Shown here: positions 8,418 through 16,731 of the stretch, in pieces
Numbering within the stretch: position 1 is the first letter of the stretch
How the letters are laid out: every line of letters begins with the position of its first letter
NCBI GenBank assembly: GCA_003248125.1
Contig: QJXZ01000177.1
Location: 1 to 56,501, forward strand
From: Gammaproteobacteria bacterium
GTDB taxonomy: Bacteria > Pseudomonadota > Gammaproteobacteria > Pseudomonadales > Azotimanducaceae
Direction: 5' to 3'
Length of the DNA stretch: 56,501 bases
Position numbers and translations under genes: made by a program
The notes under the pieces: model-generated
Told to the model about the DNA's origin: nothing
The model's input: only the letters and a program-made list of their open reading frames with translations
The model's database searches: none

Positions 8418-9032
8418 GTGCAGAAGATCGAAACCAATCTCGCGTTTTTGATCGTACTGATACTCGTCGCAGTGAGCGTCGGCGGCATGATCGAGATCTT
8501 TCCGCTCGCGTTCGAAGGTGCGCGTACGCCAGCGATAGAAACGCTGAAGCCACTGTCGGCGCTGGAGGTAGAGGGTCGCGACGTTTACATCCGCGAAGGC
8601 TGCCATGTGTGTCATACGCAAATGGTGCGGCCGCTGCGCGCGGAGACCGAGCGCTACGGCCACTACTCGGTGGCCGGCGAAGACGTCTACGAGCACCCGT
8701 TCCTGTGGGGCAGCAAACGCACCGGACCCGATCTCGCGCGCGTCGGCGGTCGCTACAGCGATGACTGGCATCGCGCGCACCTGCGCGACCCGCGCAGCGT
8801 GGTCCCGCAATCGAACATGCCCAGCTACCCCTGGCTGTTCGACGCGGTACTCGATGGCGCCGTTACCGCCCGCAAGCTCGACGTGCTGCGCACGCTCGGC
8901 GTGCCCTACACCGATGCCGACATCGCCGGTGCATCCGACGCGGTCGCCGGTCATACCGAAAGCGAAGCCATCATCGCCTATCTGCAGGGCCTTGGTCTCG
9001 ACATGGCCGACTACGCAGGAGGTGCGCGATGA
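8418..9032 (+). CDS. ccoO: cbb3-type oxidase monohaem cytochrome c subunit II
   Basis: A 204-residue protein with one N-terminal membrane anchor (about residues 5-30) and a periplasmic cytochrome c domain. The single haem c motif CHVCH is followed by [10 protein letters not shown], characteristic of CcoO. It passes electrons from CcoP to the CcoN active site. The likely start is GTG 8418, 2 bp after the ccoN stop. The end overlaps ccoQ by 4 bp. Confidence 0.97.
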   Translation: MQKIETNLAFLIVLILVAVSVGGMIEIFPLAFEGARTPAIETLKPLSALEVEGRDVYIREGCHVCHTQMVRPLRAETERYGHYSVAGEDVYEHPFLWGSKRTGPDLARVGGRYSDDWHRAHLRDPRSVVPQSNMPSYPWLFDAVLDGAVTARKLDVLRTLGVPYTDADIAGASDAVAGHTESEAIIAYLQGLGLDMADYAGGAR

Positions 9033-9172
9033 GTCTGCCGGTCATTGCCGTCGTGCTCGTCGCACTGGCGTTCACAGGCCTCGTCGTTTGGGTCGCGCTG
9101 CCACGCAACAAGGCGCGCCTCGAGGCACACGGTGCGATTCCGCTTCATGACGACGAGGAGGTACGACGATGA
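9029..9172 (+). CDS. ccoQ: cbb3 oxidase small subunit CcoQ/FixQ
   Basis: A 47-residue protein with one membrane helix (about 4-24, [20 protein letters not shown]) and a charged cytoplasmic tail ending HDDEEVRR. Size, topology and position between ccoO and ccoP identify it as CcoQ, which stabilises the CcoP association with the core. ATG overlaps the ccoO stop (ATGA) and its own TGA overlaps the ccoP ATG, so translation is coupled on both sides. Confidence 0.93.
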   Translation: MSLPVIAVVLVALAFTGLVVWVALPRNKARLEAHGAIPLHDDEEVRR

Positions 9173-10047
9173 GCACGGGCTGGACCATATTCATCGTCGT
9201 CGGGGCGCTTGGTTCACTCGCAGCGATGTTGTGGCTGCTGTACGCCAATCGCACGAAGGCAGTCGAAGGCGAAACCATGGGGCACGACTTCGACGGCATC
9301 GAGGAATACGACAATCCGCTACCGATGTGGTGGGTGGGCTTGTTCATCGCCACCATCACCTTCGCGGTCGCTTATCTCGTCTACTACCCCGGCCTCGGCA
9401 GCTTCGCCGGCATCGGCGGCTGGACCTCCACCGAGGAGTGGCAGGCCGACGTGGAAGCCAAGGAACGTCAATTCGCGCCGCTGTACGCTCAGCTCGGCGC
9501 ACTGAGCGAAGCGCAGCTGCACGACAACCGCCAAGCACGACAAATGGGGCGGCGCCTCTACATCAACCACTGCAGCACCTGTCACGGCGTGGCCGCCCGC
9601 GGCGCATTCGGCTTCCCTGACCTGACCGACGACGAATGGCAGTGGGGGGCCGATTTCGAAACGGTAAAGATGACGATTCGCCAGGGCCGCAACGCGATGA
9701 TGACACCATGGGAGGCGGCGCTCGGCGGTAGCAGCGGCGTCTCGAACATGGCGCAGTACGTGTCGAGTCTTTCCGGTGCGCCGCACGACGCTGCCGCTGC
9801 GGCCAAGGCCGCGCCGCAGTTCCAGATGTTCTGTATTGCGTGCCATGGCCCCGAAGGTAAGGGCACCGCGCTGCTCGGTGCGCCGAATCTGACCAACGAC
9901 GTCTGGCTGTACGGTGGCAGTATCGAGCAGATCGAGTTCACGATCCGCCATGGCCGCAGCGGACAAATGCCCGCGTTTGGTGACCTGCTCGGTGAGGACA
10001 AGATTCACCTGATCGCGGGCTACGTGACGAGCCTGTCCAATCGATGA
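9169..10047 (+). CDS. ccoP: cbb3 oxidase dihaem cytochrome c subunit III
   Basis: A 292-residue protein with two N-terminal membrane segments (about 3-25 and 50-72) and two periplasmic cytochrome c domains. The haem c motifs are CSTCH (near 138) and CIACH (near 223), each followed by the usual G-rich loop and a distal methionine (MMTPWE, QMPAFG). CcoP accepts electrons from the bc1 complex or soluble cytochromes and hands them to CcoO. It overlaps ccoQ and ccoG by 4 bp each. Confidence 0.97.
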   Translation: MSTGWTIFIVVGALGSLAAMLWLLYANRTKAVEGETMGHDFDGIEEYDNPLPMWWVGLFIATITFAVAYLVYYPGLGSFAGIGGWTSTEEWQADVEAKERQFAPLYAQLGALSEAQLHDNRQARQMGRRLYINHCSTCHGVAARGAFGFPDLTDDEWQWGADFETVKMTIRQGRNAMMTPWEAALGGSSGVSNMAQYVSSLSGAPHDAAAAAKAAPQFQMFCIACHGPEGKGTALLGAPNLTNDVWLYGGSIEQIEFTIRHGRSGQMPAFGDLLGEDKIHLIAGYVTSLSNR

Positions 10048-11456
10048 ACGCCGATGCGTCGCAGATCATCGCGAGAGACGCCGCAACGCCGAACGAGGCG
10101 GCGGAAGTCGCGGGTTTCGCGCCCGTCGATTTGTACCAGCGTCGCGAGAAGATCTTCACGCGCCAAATCGAAGGCCGCTTTCAGCGTCTTCGGTTGTACT
10201 CGGGTTGGCCGCTCCTGCTCGGCTATTTCCTGGTGCCGTGGTTAGAGTGGGGTGACCGTCAAGCCGTACTGTTCGATCTACCGGCACGGCAATTTCACGT
10301 GCTCTTCGTCACGTTCTGGCCACAGGACTTCGTGTTGCTCGGAGCACTGCTCATCATCGCTGCGTTTGCACTGTTCACCGTGACCTCGGTCGTTGGCCGA
10401 ATCTGGTGCGGATACACCTGTCCGCAGACCGTGTGGACCGCCATCTACATGTGGATCGAACAAGTCGCGGAAGGCCCACGACATGCCCGCGTTCGGCTCG
10501 ATCGTGCACCGTGGGGATGGGAGAAGATCAGGAAGCGCGGACTCAAGCACGGCATGTGGCTCGGGTGGGCATTCTTCACCGGCTTCACGTTCGTTGGCTA
10601 TTTCACGCCTATTCGTGAATTGGTGACGTCATTGGTCACCTTCGAAGTAGGTACTTGGAGCGCGTTCTGGATCGCCTTTTTCACCGCCGCTACCTACTTC
10701 AATGCCGGTTGGCTGCGCGAGCAGGTATGCATCTACATGTGCCCGTACGCGCGTTTTCAATCCGCGATGTTCGACAAAGACACGCTCATCGTGTCTTACG
10801 ATACGGCCCGCGGCGAACCGCGCGGCCGCGGTCAATCCCGTGATGGCCTCGGCGATTGCATCGACTGCATGCTGTGCGTGCAGGTCTGCCCCACGGGCAT
10901 CGATATCCGCGACGGCCTGCAATACCAGTGCATCGGCTGTGCCCACTGTATCGACGCGTGTGCCGACATCATGACCAAGGTGGGCAAGCCGACTGGCCTC
11001 ATTCGCTACACGACGGAACACGAACTCGAAGGCGGTCGATCGCAGCTGCTGCGCGGGCGCGTGGTCGGCTACGGCATCGCGTTGCTGGTGATGTGCGGGG
11101 TGTTCGTCAACGTACTGCTGAACCGTGATCTGGTCGGTATCGACGTGCTACGCGAACGCGGTGAGCTCTATCGCGTCGAGGCCGCCACCGTGCGCAACGA
11201 CTACGCCCTCAAGCTGATCAACAAGGCGCAGTCGGCTACACGCCTCGCAATCGACGTGCAGGCGAGCGTGCCGGTCGAAGTGATAGGCGCCACCGATATC
11301 GAGATCGAAGGTGGCGAGGTGCTGAACGTGCCGATTAGTCTCGTGCTGCCTCGCGATGCGCTGACGGTGCCGTCGGTAGACGTTCGCTTCCGGATTTGCG
11401 ATGTCGCCGGTCACTGCAACGAAGAGATCAGCCGATTCTTGGGGCCCGTGCGATGA
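10044..11456 (+). CDS. ccoG: CcoG/RdxA ferredoxin-type copper-handling protein
   Basis: A 470-residue membrane protein with several helices and two 4Fe-4S motifs (CIDCMLCVQVCP and CIGCAHCIDACAD). A C-terminal Ig-like FixG accessory domain follows, ending DVRFRICDVAGHCNEE. CcoG is reported to reduce Cu(II) to Cu(I) for delivery to cbb3 oxidase. An N-terminal CGYTCPQTVW motif and CIYMCPYARFQ are also present, typical of the family. It overlaps ccoP (ATGA) and the next small gene. Confidence 0.96.
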   Translation: MNADASQIIARDAATPNEAAEVAGFAPVDLYQRREKIFTRQIEGRFQRLRLYSGWPLLLGYFLVPWLEWGDRQAVLFDLPARQFHVLFVTFWPQDFVLLGALLIIAAFALFTVTSVVGRIWCGYTCPQTVWTAIYMWIEQVAEGPRHARVRLDRAPWGWEKIRKRGLKHGMWLGWAFFTGFTFVGYFTPIRELVTSLVTFEVGTWSAFWIAFFTAATYFNAGWLREQVCIYMCPYARFQSAMFDKDTLIVSYDTARGEPRGRGQSRDGLGDCIDCMLCVQVCPTGIDIRDGLQYQCIGCAHCIDACADIMTKVGKPTGLIRYTTEHELEGGRSQLLRGRVVGYGIALLVMCGVFVNVLLNRDLVGIDVLRERGELYRVEAATVRNDYALKLINKAQSATRLAIDVQASVPVEVIGATDIEIEGGEVLNVPISLVLPRDALTVPSVDVRFRICDVAGHCNEEISRFLGPVR

Positions 11457-11647
11457 GCGGCAGACCCCACACCCATGCGCGCCCATGGTATCGGCAGCTC
11501 TGGCCGTGGATTCTCATTGCCATTCCACTGATTGGCGTGGTGCTTTCCACGATCACCGTGATGGTTGCGTTGCGGAGTGCCGACCAGGACGTACGCGACG
11601 ATATGCATGCACCGCTCGACAAGGCGAGTTGGCGGGCCACGCCATGA
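11453..11647 (+). CDS. ccoH: Short FixH/CcoH-like protein
   Basis: A 64-residue protein with a basic N-terminus, PWYRQLWPW, one membrane helix (about 17-40) and a short tail ending near DDMHAPLDKASWRATP. The start resembles FixH (PWYRQ...W, then helix, then ALRSADQDVRDD in place of the usual V.DDYY segment). Typical FixH proteins have a further periplasmic domain of about 100 residues that is absent here. Position between ccoG and ccoI, with 4-bp overlaps on both sides, supports the call. FixH/CcoH is needed for stable cbb3 assembly. Confidence 0.75.
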   Translation: MSGRPHTHARPWYRQLWPWILIAIPLIGVVLSTITVMVALRSADQDVRDDMHAPLDKASWRATP

Positions 11648-13920
11648 ATACGGTCGTCTCCGGGGTGAAGCCTGCACCTGTCGGCACGCGCCTTGGTCTG
11701 GAAGACGAGCGTTCGCTGGTGGATCTCGTTACACGCGAGGCATCCGATGGCCACCGCGAACTGACACTCGACGTGCCCGACATGCGTTGTGCGAGCTGCG
11801 CGGCCCGCATCGAACAGCACCTCTCGGCGCTGCGCGGGGTCGGTCGCGTGCGCATCAACCCCGCTCGCCAACAGGTGCTGCTCACGTACGATCCGGTGCG
11901 ACTTACGCTCAGCGCCATTACTGACGCGGTCACCGATGCCGGCTACACGCCGGTACCGACCACACGCACCAATGACGACCCCGAGCTCGCGGCCGAGCGC
12001 CGCACCCATCTGAAACGCCTAGGTGTAGCCGGCATCGGGATGATGCAAGTCATGATGTTCTCGATCGCCTTGTATGCCGGCGCCGGCCAGGACATGACAC
12101 CGTTCTACGAGTCGTTGATGCGCTGGGTTGCGCTCGCATTCACGACGCCGGTGCTGCTCTATTCGGCGGCGCCGTTCTTTCGCAATGCCCTGTCGTCAGC
12201 GGCCGGTTTGTTTCGGCCCCGCGGCGTTCGTCTAGTTGGGTTGACCATGGACGTGCCGGTGGCGCTCGCCTTAGCGATTGCCTACGGTGCAAGCGTGGTT
12301 GCAACCGTCTCGGGTGGTGACCACGTGTATTTCGACTCCGTCACGATGTTCACGTTTCTGCTGCTCACAGCCCGACTGCTGGAGCAAAGCACGCGGCTCA
12401 AGCTGGCGCGATACGACAATTGGCTTGCCATGCTGCCCGCGCACGTCGACCTCGAGCGCAATGACCACCCCGAGCGGTTGCCGGTGACCGCCATTCGACC
12501 CGGCGATCGTGTTCGTGTCGCAGCTGGCGCCCGTGTACCCATCGATGGTTGGATCATTGAAGGTGCATCGGACGTCGACGAGTCGCCACTGACGGGCGAG
12601 ACACGGCCGCTGCCACGCGGTGTCGGCGACCGCGTCTTTGCAGGTACGGTCAATACCAATCAAGCACTCGTGGTGGAAGCGAACACCAACATCGTCGATA
12701 CGCGCATGGCCGCGATACATCGGCTCGCGCAGCGCGCGACGTTCGATAAGCCGCCCACCGTGCAACTCGCAGACTCGATCGCGCGCTACTTCGTCCTCGG
12801 GGTCATCACACTCTCCCTCGTAACCTATCTCGCTTGGCAGTGGTTCGATCCCGGTAGTGCGCTCGCTGCGACCATCGCCGTTCTGGTCGTGTCGTGCCCC
12901 TGCGCGCTGTCGTTGGCGACGCCTGCCGCAATCACCGCAGCAGCGACCGCCCTTCGGCGCGCCGGATTCGTAGCAACGCGCGCGCACGTCATCGAGCGTC
13001 TCGCCAAGGTAACTCATGTGGTATTCGACAAGACCGGTACGCTGACGGGCGGCAAGCCGGAGTTGGTTGCCGTTGAACCCGTGGGCGCGCTGTCGGCGAA
13101 AGCGTGTGAGCGGATCGCCGTCGCGCTGGAGCAGCACACCGATCATCCCCTTTCGCAAGCATTCGCGGCCGCCGACGCACCGCTTGTAGCAAGCACCGTT
13201 CGCATTCACGACGGCCGAGGCATCACAGGTGTCATCGACGGGGTCGCCTACCGACTGGGTAGCGCCGAGTTTTGCCGAATCGCTCGTCCGGCCCGGCACC
13301 GTGATCACACCACGATCTACCTAGCCGAAGATTCGGGCGATCGCTGCATTCCACTGGCGGAATTCTCGATTCGACTGTGGTTGCGCGACGATGCCAATGC
13401 GACCCTCGCGGCGATACGCCGGCTCGGCATCAGCGCAGAGATCTTGTCCGGTGACAGCATGGCACCGACAGCAGAGATCAGCGTCGCGCTCGACGACCTG
13501 CCCTATGGTGCGGGCTGTTCGCCCGAGGCCAAGCTGGCTCACATTCAGGCACTCACCCGCAAAGGCGAAGCAGTCGCCATGGTCGGCGATGGCATCAACG
13601 ACGTACCCGGTCTCGCCGCAGCCACCGTGTCGATTGCGCCGGCCGACTCCACCGATCTCGCCAAGACGACGAGCGACGCCATCTTACTCGGCCGCGGCTT
13701 GGGCGCCATCGCGCGCGCCATCGAGGTCGCTCGCCGCACGCGTGCCATCGTCAAACAGAACGTGATGTGGGCCCTGATATACAACGTCGCGGCAATACCC
13801 CTCGCAGCAGCGGGACTCGTTCCACCGTGGCTCGCCGCAATCGGTATGTCGGCGAGCTCGCTCGGCGTCACACTGAATGCGATGCGGTTGACCCGGAACG
13901 AGGCGACGACATGGAAGTGA
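11644..13920 (+). CDS. ccoI: CcoI/FixI-type copper P1B-ATPase
   Basis: A 758-residue P-type ATPase. An HMA domain (MRCASC, about 45-110) is followed by membrane helices, the TGE actuator loop (SPLTGETRPLP), the metal-translocating CPC in SCPCALSLATP, phosphorylation motif DKTGT, HP in TDHPLS and GDGIND. CcoI exports copper for insertion into cbb3 oxidase. ATG 11644 overlaps the previous stop. Many CcoI proteins begin with a cysteine-rich CxHCGLP domain; here the N-terminus goes almost straight to the HMA domain, so that part is missing. The frame stays open upstream but runs through the ccoG and ccoH genes. Confidence 0.95.
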   Translation: MNTVVSGVKPAPVGTRLGLEDERSLVDLVTREASDGHRELTLDVPDMRCASCAARIEQHLSALRGVGRVRINPARQQVLLTYDPVRLTLSAITDAVTDAGYTPVPTTRTNDDPELAAERRTHLKRLGVAGIGMMQVMMFSIALYAGAGQDMTPFYESLMRWVALAFTTPVLLYSAAPFFRNALSSAAGLFRPRGVRLVGLTMDVPVALALAIAYGASVVATVSGGDHVYFDSVTMFTFLLLTARLLEQSTRLKLARYDNWLAMLPAHVDLERNDHPERLPVTAIRPGDRVRVAAGARVPIDGWIIEGASDVDESPLTGETRPLPRGVGDRVFAGTVNTNQALVVEANTNIVDTRMAAIHRLAQRATFDKPPTVQLADSIARYFVLGVITLSLVTYLAWQWFDPGSALAATIAVLVVSCPCALSLATPAAITAAATALRRAGFVATRAHVIERLAKVTHVVFDKTGTLTGGKPELVAVEPVGALSAKACERIAVALEQHTDHPLSQAFAAADAPLVASTVRIHDGRGITGVIDGVAYRLGSAEFCRIARPARHRDHTTIYLAEDSGDRCIPLAEFSIRLWLRDDANATLAAIRRLGISAEILSGDSMAPTAEISVALDDLPYGAGCSPEAKLAHIQALTRKGEAVAMVGDGINDVPGLAAATVSIAPADSTDLAKTTSDAILLGRGLGAIARAIEVARRTRAIVKQNVMWALIYNVAAIPLAAAGLVPPWLAAIGMSASSLGVTLNAMRLTRNEATTWK

Positions 13921-14096
13921 TCTTGCTGCTACTGCCCGTGTCGGTCGTCATCATCGCCATTGCAATAGCCGTGTTCGTGTGGGCAGTCGACAACGGGCAG
14001 TACGAAGACACCGATCGGCAAGGCGATGCGGCGCTGTTCGACGACCTCGGTCAGCCGCCATCACGCAGCAACGAAACCCAGCAACCTCGAGCCTAA
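13911..14096 (+). CDS. ccoS: cbb3 oxidase maturation protein CcoS
   Basis: A 61-residue protein with one membrane helix (about 4-24) followed by WAVDNGQYEDTDRQGDAALFDD, the pattern of CcoS (WAV..GQ.DD......L.DD). CcoS is required for cofactor insertion into cbb3 oxidase. It starts inside the end of ccoI (10-bp overlap) and completes a ccoNOQP-GHIS order. The tail is rich in Gln and Asn and poorly conserved. Confidence 0.92.
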   Translation: MEVILLLLPVSVVIIAIAIAVFVWAVDNGQYEDTDRQGDAALFDDLGQPPSRSNETQQPRA

Positions 14097-14109
14097 ACGG
14101 AGCACTCCC

Positions 14110-14706
14110 GTGAACTCACTCGACATCCTGTTTCGCCCTATCCACGCCTGGCGCAACATTGCGGAGACCAGCGGTTCGCTGGTCGGCCGCTTACTCACGC
14201 ACACCGTGCCCTGGGCGCTCGTGCCCGCGCTGTGCTGGTACTACGGCATCACGACGGTCGGCTGGCAAATTGGCGAGGAGCCGGTGCAGAAGATGACGGC
14301 CGACAGCGCGATCGTCATCTGCGCACTGTTCTATCTCGCGATGCTGGCGGGCGTGGTGTTCCTCGGTTACATGATTCACTGGATGGCCGAAACCTATGCG
14401 GCGGCGAATTCCACCGTCGAGCGCGGCGTCACGATCGTCACCTACACAGCCACTCCGTTCTTCGTTGTCGGTCTGCTCGGACTCTATCCTGCACTTTGGC
14501 TGGACATCAGCATCGGCGTCGTCGTTGCCTGCTATTGCATCTACCTGCTCTACATCGGCGTGCCAGTGGTGATGGACGTGCAGCCGGAACGCGGCTTCTT
14601 GTTCGCGAGCGCCGTGGTGGCCGTGGCACTGGTATCGATCGTCGGCCTGATGACCGCGACTGCGATTCTCTGGGGCCTCGGCGCGGAGCCGGTTTACACC
14701 TATTAA
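14110..14706 (+). CDS. Yip1-family inner membrane protein
   Basis: A 198-residue protein with about five hydrophobic segments. The N-terminal FRPIHAWRNIAE motif and spacing of helices match bacterial Yip1/DUF1282 membrane proteins, whose function is unknown. I chose GTG 14110 because GGAG (14099-14102) lies 7 nt upstream; earlier in-frame codons fall inside ccoS. It is the last gene of the plus-strand run and converges with a usp gene 14 bp away. Co-transcription with cco genes is likely but its role in respiration is not established. Confidence 0.8.
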   Translation: MNSLDILFRPIHAWRNIAETSGSLVGRLLTHTVPWALVPALCWYYGITTVGWQIGEEPVQKMTADSAIVICALFYLAMLAGVVFLGYMIHWMAETYAAANSTVERGVTIVTYTATPFFVVGLLGLYPALWLDISIGVVVACYCIYLLYIGVPVVMDVQPERGFLFASAVVAVALVSIVGLMTATAILWGLGAEPVYTY

Positions 14707-14720
14707 GTCAAGCCGACTCT

Positions 14721-15161
14721 TTAGGACACCCTCACCGTCAGAACGTCGCACGGAGCACCGTGCAGCACGCCGTTGGCGGTCGAACCGAGCAACAAGCCCA
14801 GACCGTGCCGACCATGCGTGCCAATGACGATGAGGTCAGCCTTCATGTCCGCGGCAGTCTGCCGAATCTCGTAGGCGGGGCTGCCACGGCCGACCTGGCA
14901 TCGAGCGGCGGGGATGCCGTACTTCTTGCCGTAGGCAACGAGCTTCTCGTTGGCTTGCCGCACCGCATCCTGTTCGATCATCGCGGCGTCGGCAGACAGC
15001 GCGGCAACGTCGAATCCGGCGTACACCTGATTGATTGGTTTCACCACCGTCAGAAGCGACAGTTCGGCTCCGTTTTGAGTGCCAGTCTCTTGCGCCTGCT
15101 TCAACACCTCGTCGGCTTCGTCGGTCAAGTCGATCGCCACCAGAATCTTCTTGTACGCCAT
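14721..15161 (-). CDS. Universal stress protein, single UspA domain
   Basis: A 146-residue UspA-type protein starting MAYKKILVAIDLTDEADEV and carrying GTHGRHGLGLLLGSTANGV, the complete G-x2-G-x9-G(S/T) ATP-binding motif. It resembles the usp at 4971-5414 closely in motif and length, so the two may be paralogues that bracket the cco operon on its outside, both on the minus strand. UspA proteins respond to starvation and low oxygen in many proteobacteria. Confidence 0.93.
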   Translation of the reverse strand: MAYKKILVAIDLTDEADEVLKQAQETGTQNGAELSLLTVVKPINQVYAGFDVAALSADAAMIEQDAVRQANEKLVAYGKKYGIPAARCQVGRGSPAYEIRQTAADMKADLIVIGTHGRHGLGLLLGSTANGVLHGAPCDVLTVRVS

Positions 15162-15259
15162 GTTCCAGATCTCCCGCGCAATGGATTAGACGATGGGGAC
15201 TCATCGAAGCATACAACATGCGGGGTTCCCCCTACCCCGTTTGCTGTCGTCGGGTCACT

Positions 15260-15282
15260 GGGCCGTGACGCGTCAACGGCCC
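15260..15282. terminator. Hairpin at the end of the AGCS gene
   Basis: GGGCCGT (15260-15266) and ACGGCCC (15276-15282) are inverted repeats flanking a near-palindromic GACGCGTCA, giving a strong stem that covers the stop codon of the AGCS symporter. No run of T follows on either strand, so a classical intrinsic terminator is not proven. It may slow transcription toward the usp gene or protect the mRNA 3' end. Confidence 0.35.
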
Positions 15283-16670
15283 CGAGGTGGATCGGTTGGG
15301 TTCAGCGAGGCGGAATCACGGTCACGCTCGAAATAAGCGCGCGTCTCCTTGACCACGACCCCCGACAGCAACAACAGACCGATCAGATTGGGCAGCGCCA
15401 TCAGACCATTCATGACGTCCGAAAACACCCAAACGAAATCGAGCGTTCGCACGGCACCGAAGTAGGCGGCACCCACGAACAGCAATCGGTACGGAACGAT
15501 GGCCCACTCCCCCAGTAGATATTCGATGCTCCGCTCACCGTAGTACGACCAGCCGAGCATGGTCGAAAACGCGAACATGGCGAGCGAGATTGCCACCAGC
15601 GCCGGCCCGATGCCGAACGGCACGCTCGACTCGAAGGCGAATTGCGTGAGGCCGGCGCCATTGGCGTCCGACAGCCAAGCGCCACTGGCGATGAGCGCGA
15701 TGCCGGTGAACGTGCAGACTACCAACGTGTCGATGAACGTTTGGGTCATCGACACCAAGGCTTGTCGAACCGGTTCGCGGGTCTGGGCCGCGGCGGCGGC
15801 GATGCCCGCCGAGCCCAATCCGGATTCGTTGCTGAAGATGCCCCGCGCCACACCGTAGCGGATTGCCTGAGCAATACCCGCACCCAGGAACCCGCCCGCC
15901 GCAGACGAGCCGGTAAAGGCGTCGTTGAACACGCGGGCGAAAGCCATTGGCACCGCGTCGATGTGCACCACCCACACCACGGTGCAGGTCGCCACGTAGA
16001 CGACGATCATGGTTGGTACGAACACACCCGTCACACGGCCGATGGAACGGATGCCGCCGATGATCACGAGCGCGACGACTCCGGCAACCACCATACCGGT
16101 CAATCCCGGGTCGATGCCGAACGCGCCGTTCATGGCATCGGCGACCGCATTCGACTGCACCATGTTGCCGATCCCGAACGCGGCCAGCGCCGTGAACAAC
16201 GCAAACAGCGCGCCGAGCGGCTTCCCCAGCCACGACCTTCGCAATCCGAACGCGAGGTAATACATCGGCCCACCGGCTTGCTCGCCGCGGCTGTCGGTGG
16301 TGCGGTACTTCACCGACAACAGGGCCTCGCTGTATTTGGTGGCCATGCCAAGCAACCCAGTGACCCACATCCAGAACAATGCGCCGGGCCCACCGAGCGC
16401 GATCGCGGTCGCCACACCCACGATGTTGCCGGTGCCGACGGTCGCCGCAAGCGCCGTCATCAGCGCCTGATAGTGCGAGATGTCGCCCGTCGAACCCGGT
16501 TCCCTACGCACGATCAACGCCGTGTACAGGGCGCCTGCAAGGCGCCTGAACTGCAAACCGCGCAGTCGCACCGTCAAGAACAGCCCGGTAAACAACAGCA
16601 GCGGAATCAGGAAGCGCGGGCCCCAAATGAAATCCGAAGCCGCGTTCAAGTACTCCTCGATCAGCTGCAA
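15273..16670 (-). CDS. AGCS-family sodium:alanine/glycine symporter
   Basis: A 465-residue polytopic transporter. It shows the AGCS signature near residues 85-100 ([28 protein letters not shown]), GGPMYYL and [14 protein letters not shown] carriers import alanine or glycine with sodium across the inner membrane. The likely start is TTG 16670, with a G-rich stretch just upstream. It is one of two AGCS carriers in the window; the other is at 35754-37196. A hybrid kinase gene lies 61 bp upstream on the same strand, with no riboswitch-like structure in between. Confidence 0.93.
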   Translation of the reverse strand: MQLIEEYLNAASDFIWGPRFLIPLLLFTGLFLTVRLRGLQFRRLAGALYTALIVRREPGSTGDISHYQALMTALAATVGTGNIVGVATAIALGGPGALFWMWVTGLLGMATKYSEALLSVKYRTTDSRGEQAGGPMYYLAFGLRRSWLGKPLGALFALFTALAAFGIGNMVQSNAVADAMNGAFGIDPGLTGMVVAGVVALVIIGGIRSIGRVTGVFVPTMIVVYVATCTVVWVVHIDAVPMAFARVFNDAFTGSSAAGGFLGAGIAQAIRYGVARGIFSNESGLGSAGIAAAAAQTREPVRQALVSMTQTFIDTLVVCTFTGIALIASGAWLSDANGAGLTQFAFESSVPFGIGPALVAISLAMFAFSTMLGWSYYGERSIEYLLGEWAIVPYRLLFVGAAYFGAVRTLDFVWVFSDVMNGLMALPNLIGLLLLSGVVVKETRAYFERDRDSASLNPTDPPRGR

Positions 16671-16731
16671 GCCTACCCCCTACGTCGAAGCGGTCGTCAG
16701 CATGCCCGACTCACGCCGGCAGCGGAAGCGC

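Noticed and set aside
12271-13308. Minus-strand frame of 345 codons opposite ccoI
   Set aside because: The plus-strand frame has all P1B-ATPase motifs; the antisense frame has none and a composition typical of a shadow.
14232-15518. Plus-strand frame of 428 codons spanning Yip1, usp and AGCS genes
   Set aside because: It crosses three genes with recognisable products in other frames and shows no domain.
16671-16731. Glycine riboswitch upstream of the AGCS symporter
   Set aside because: The gap is only 61 bp, too short for the aptamer, and the conserved glycine-aptamer core is not visible.
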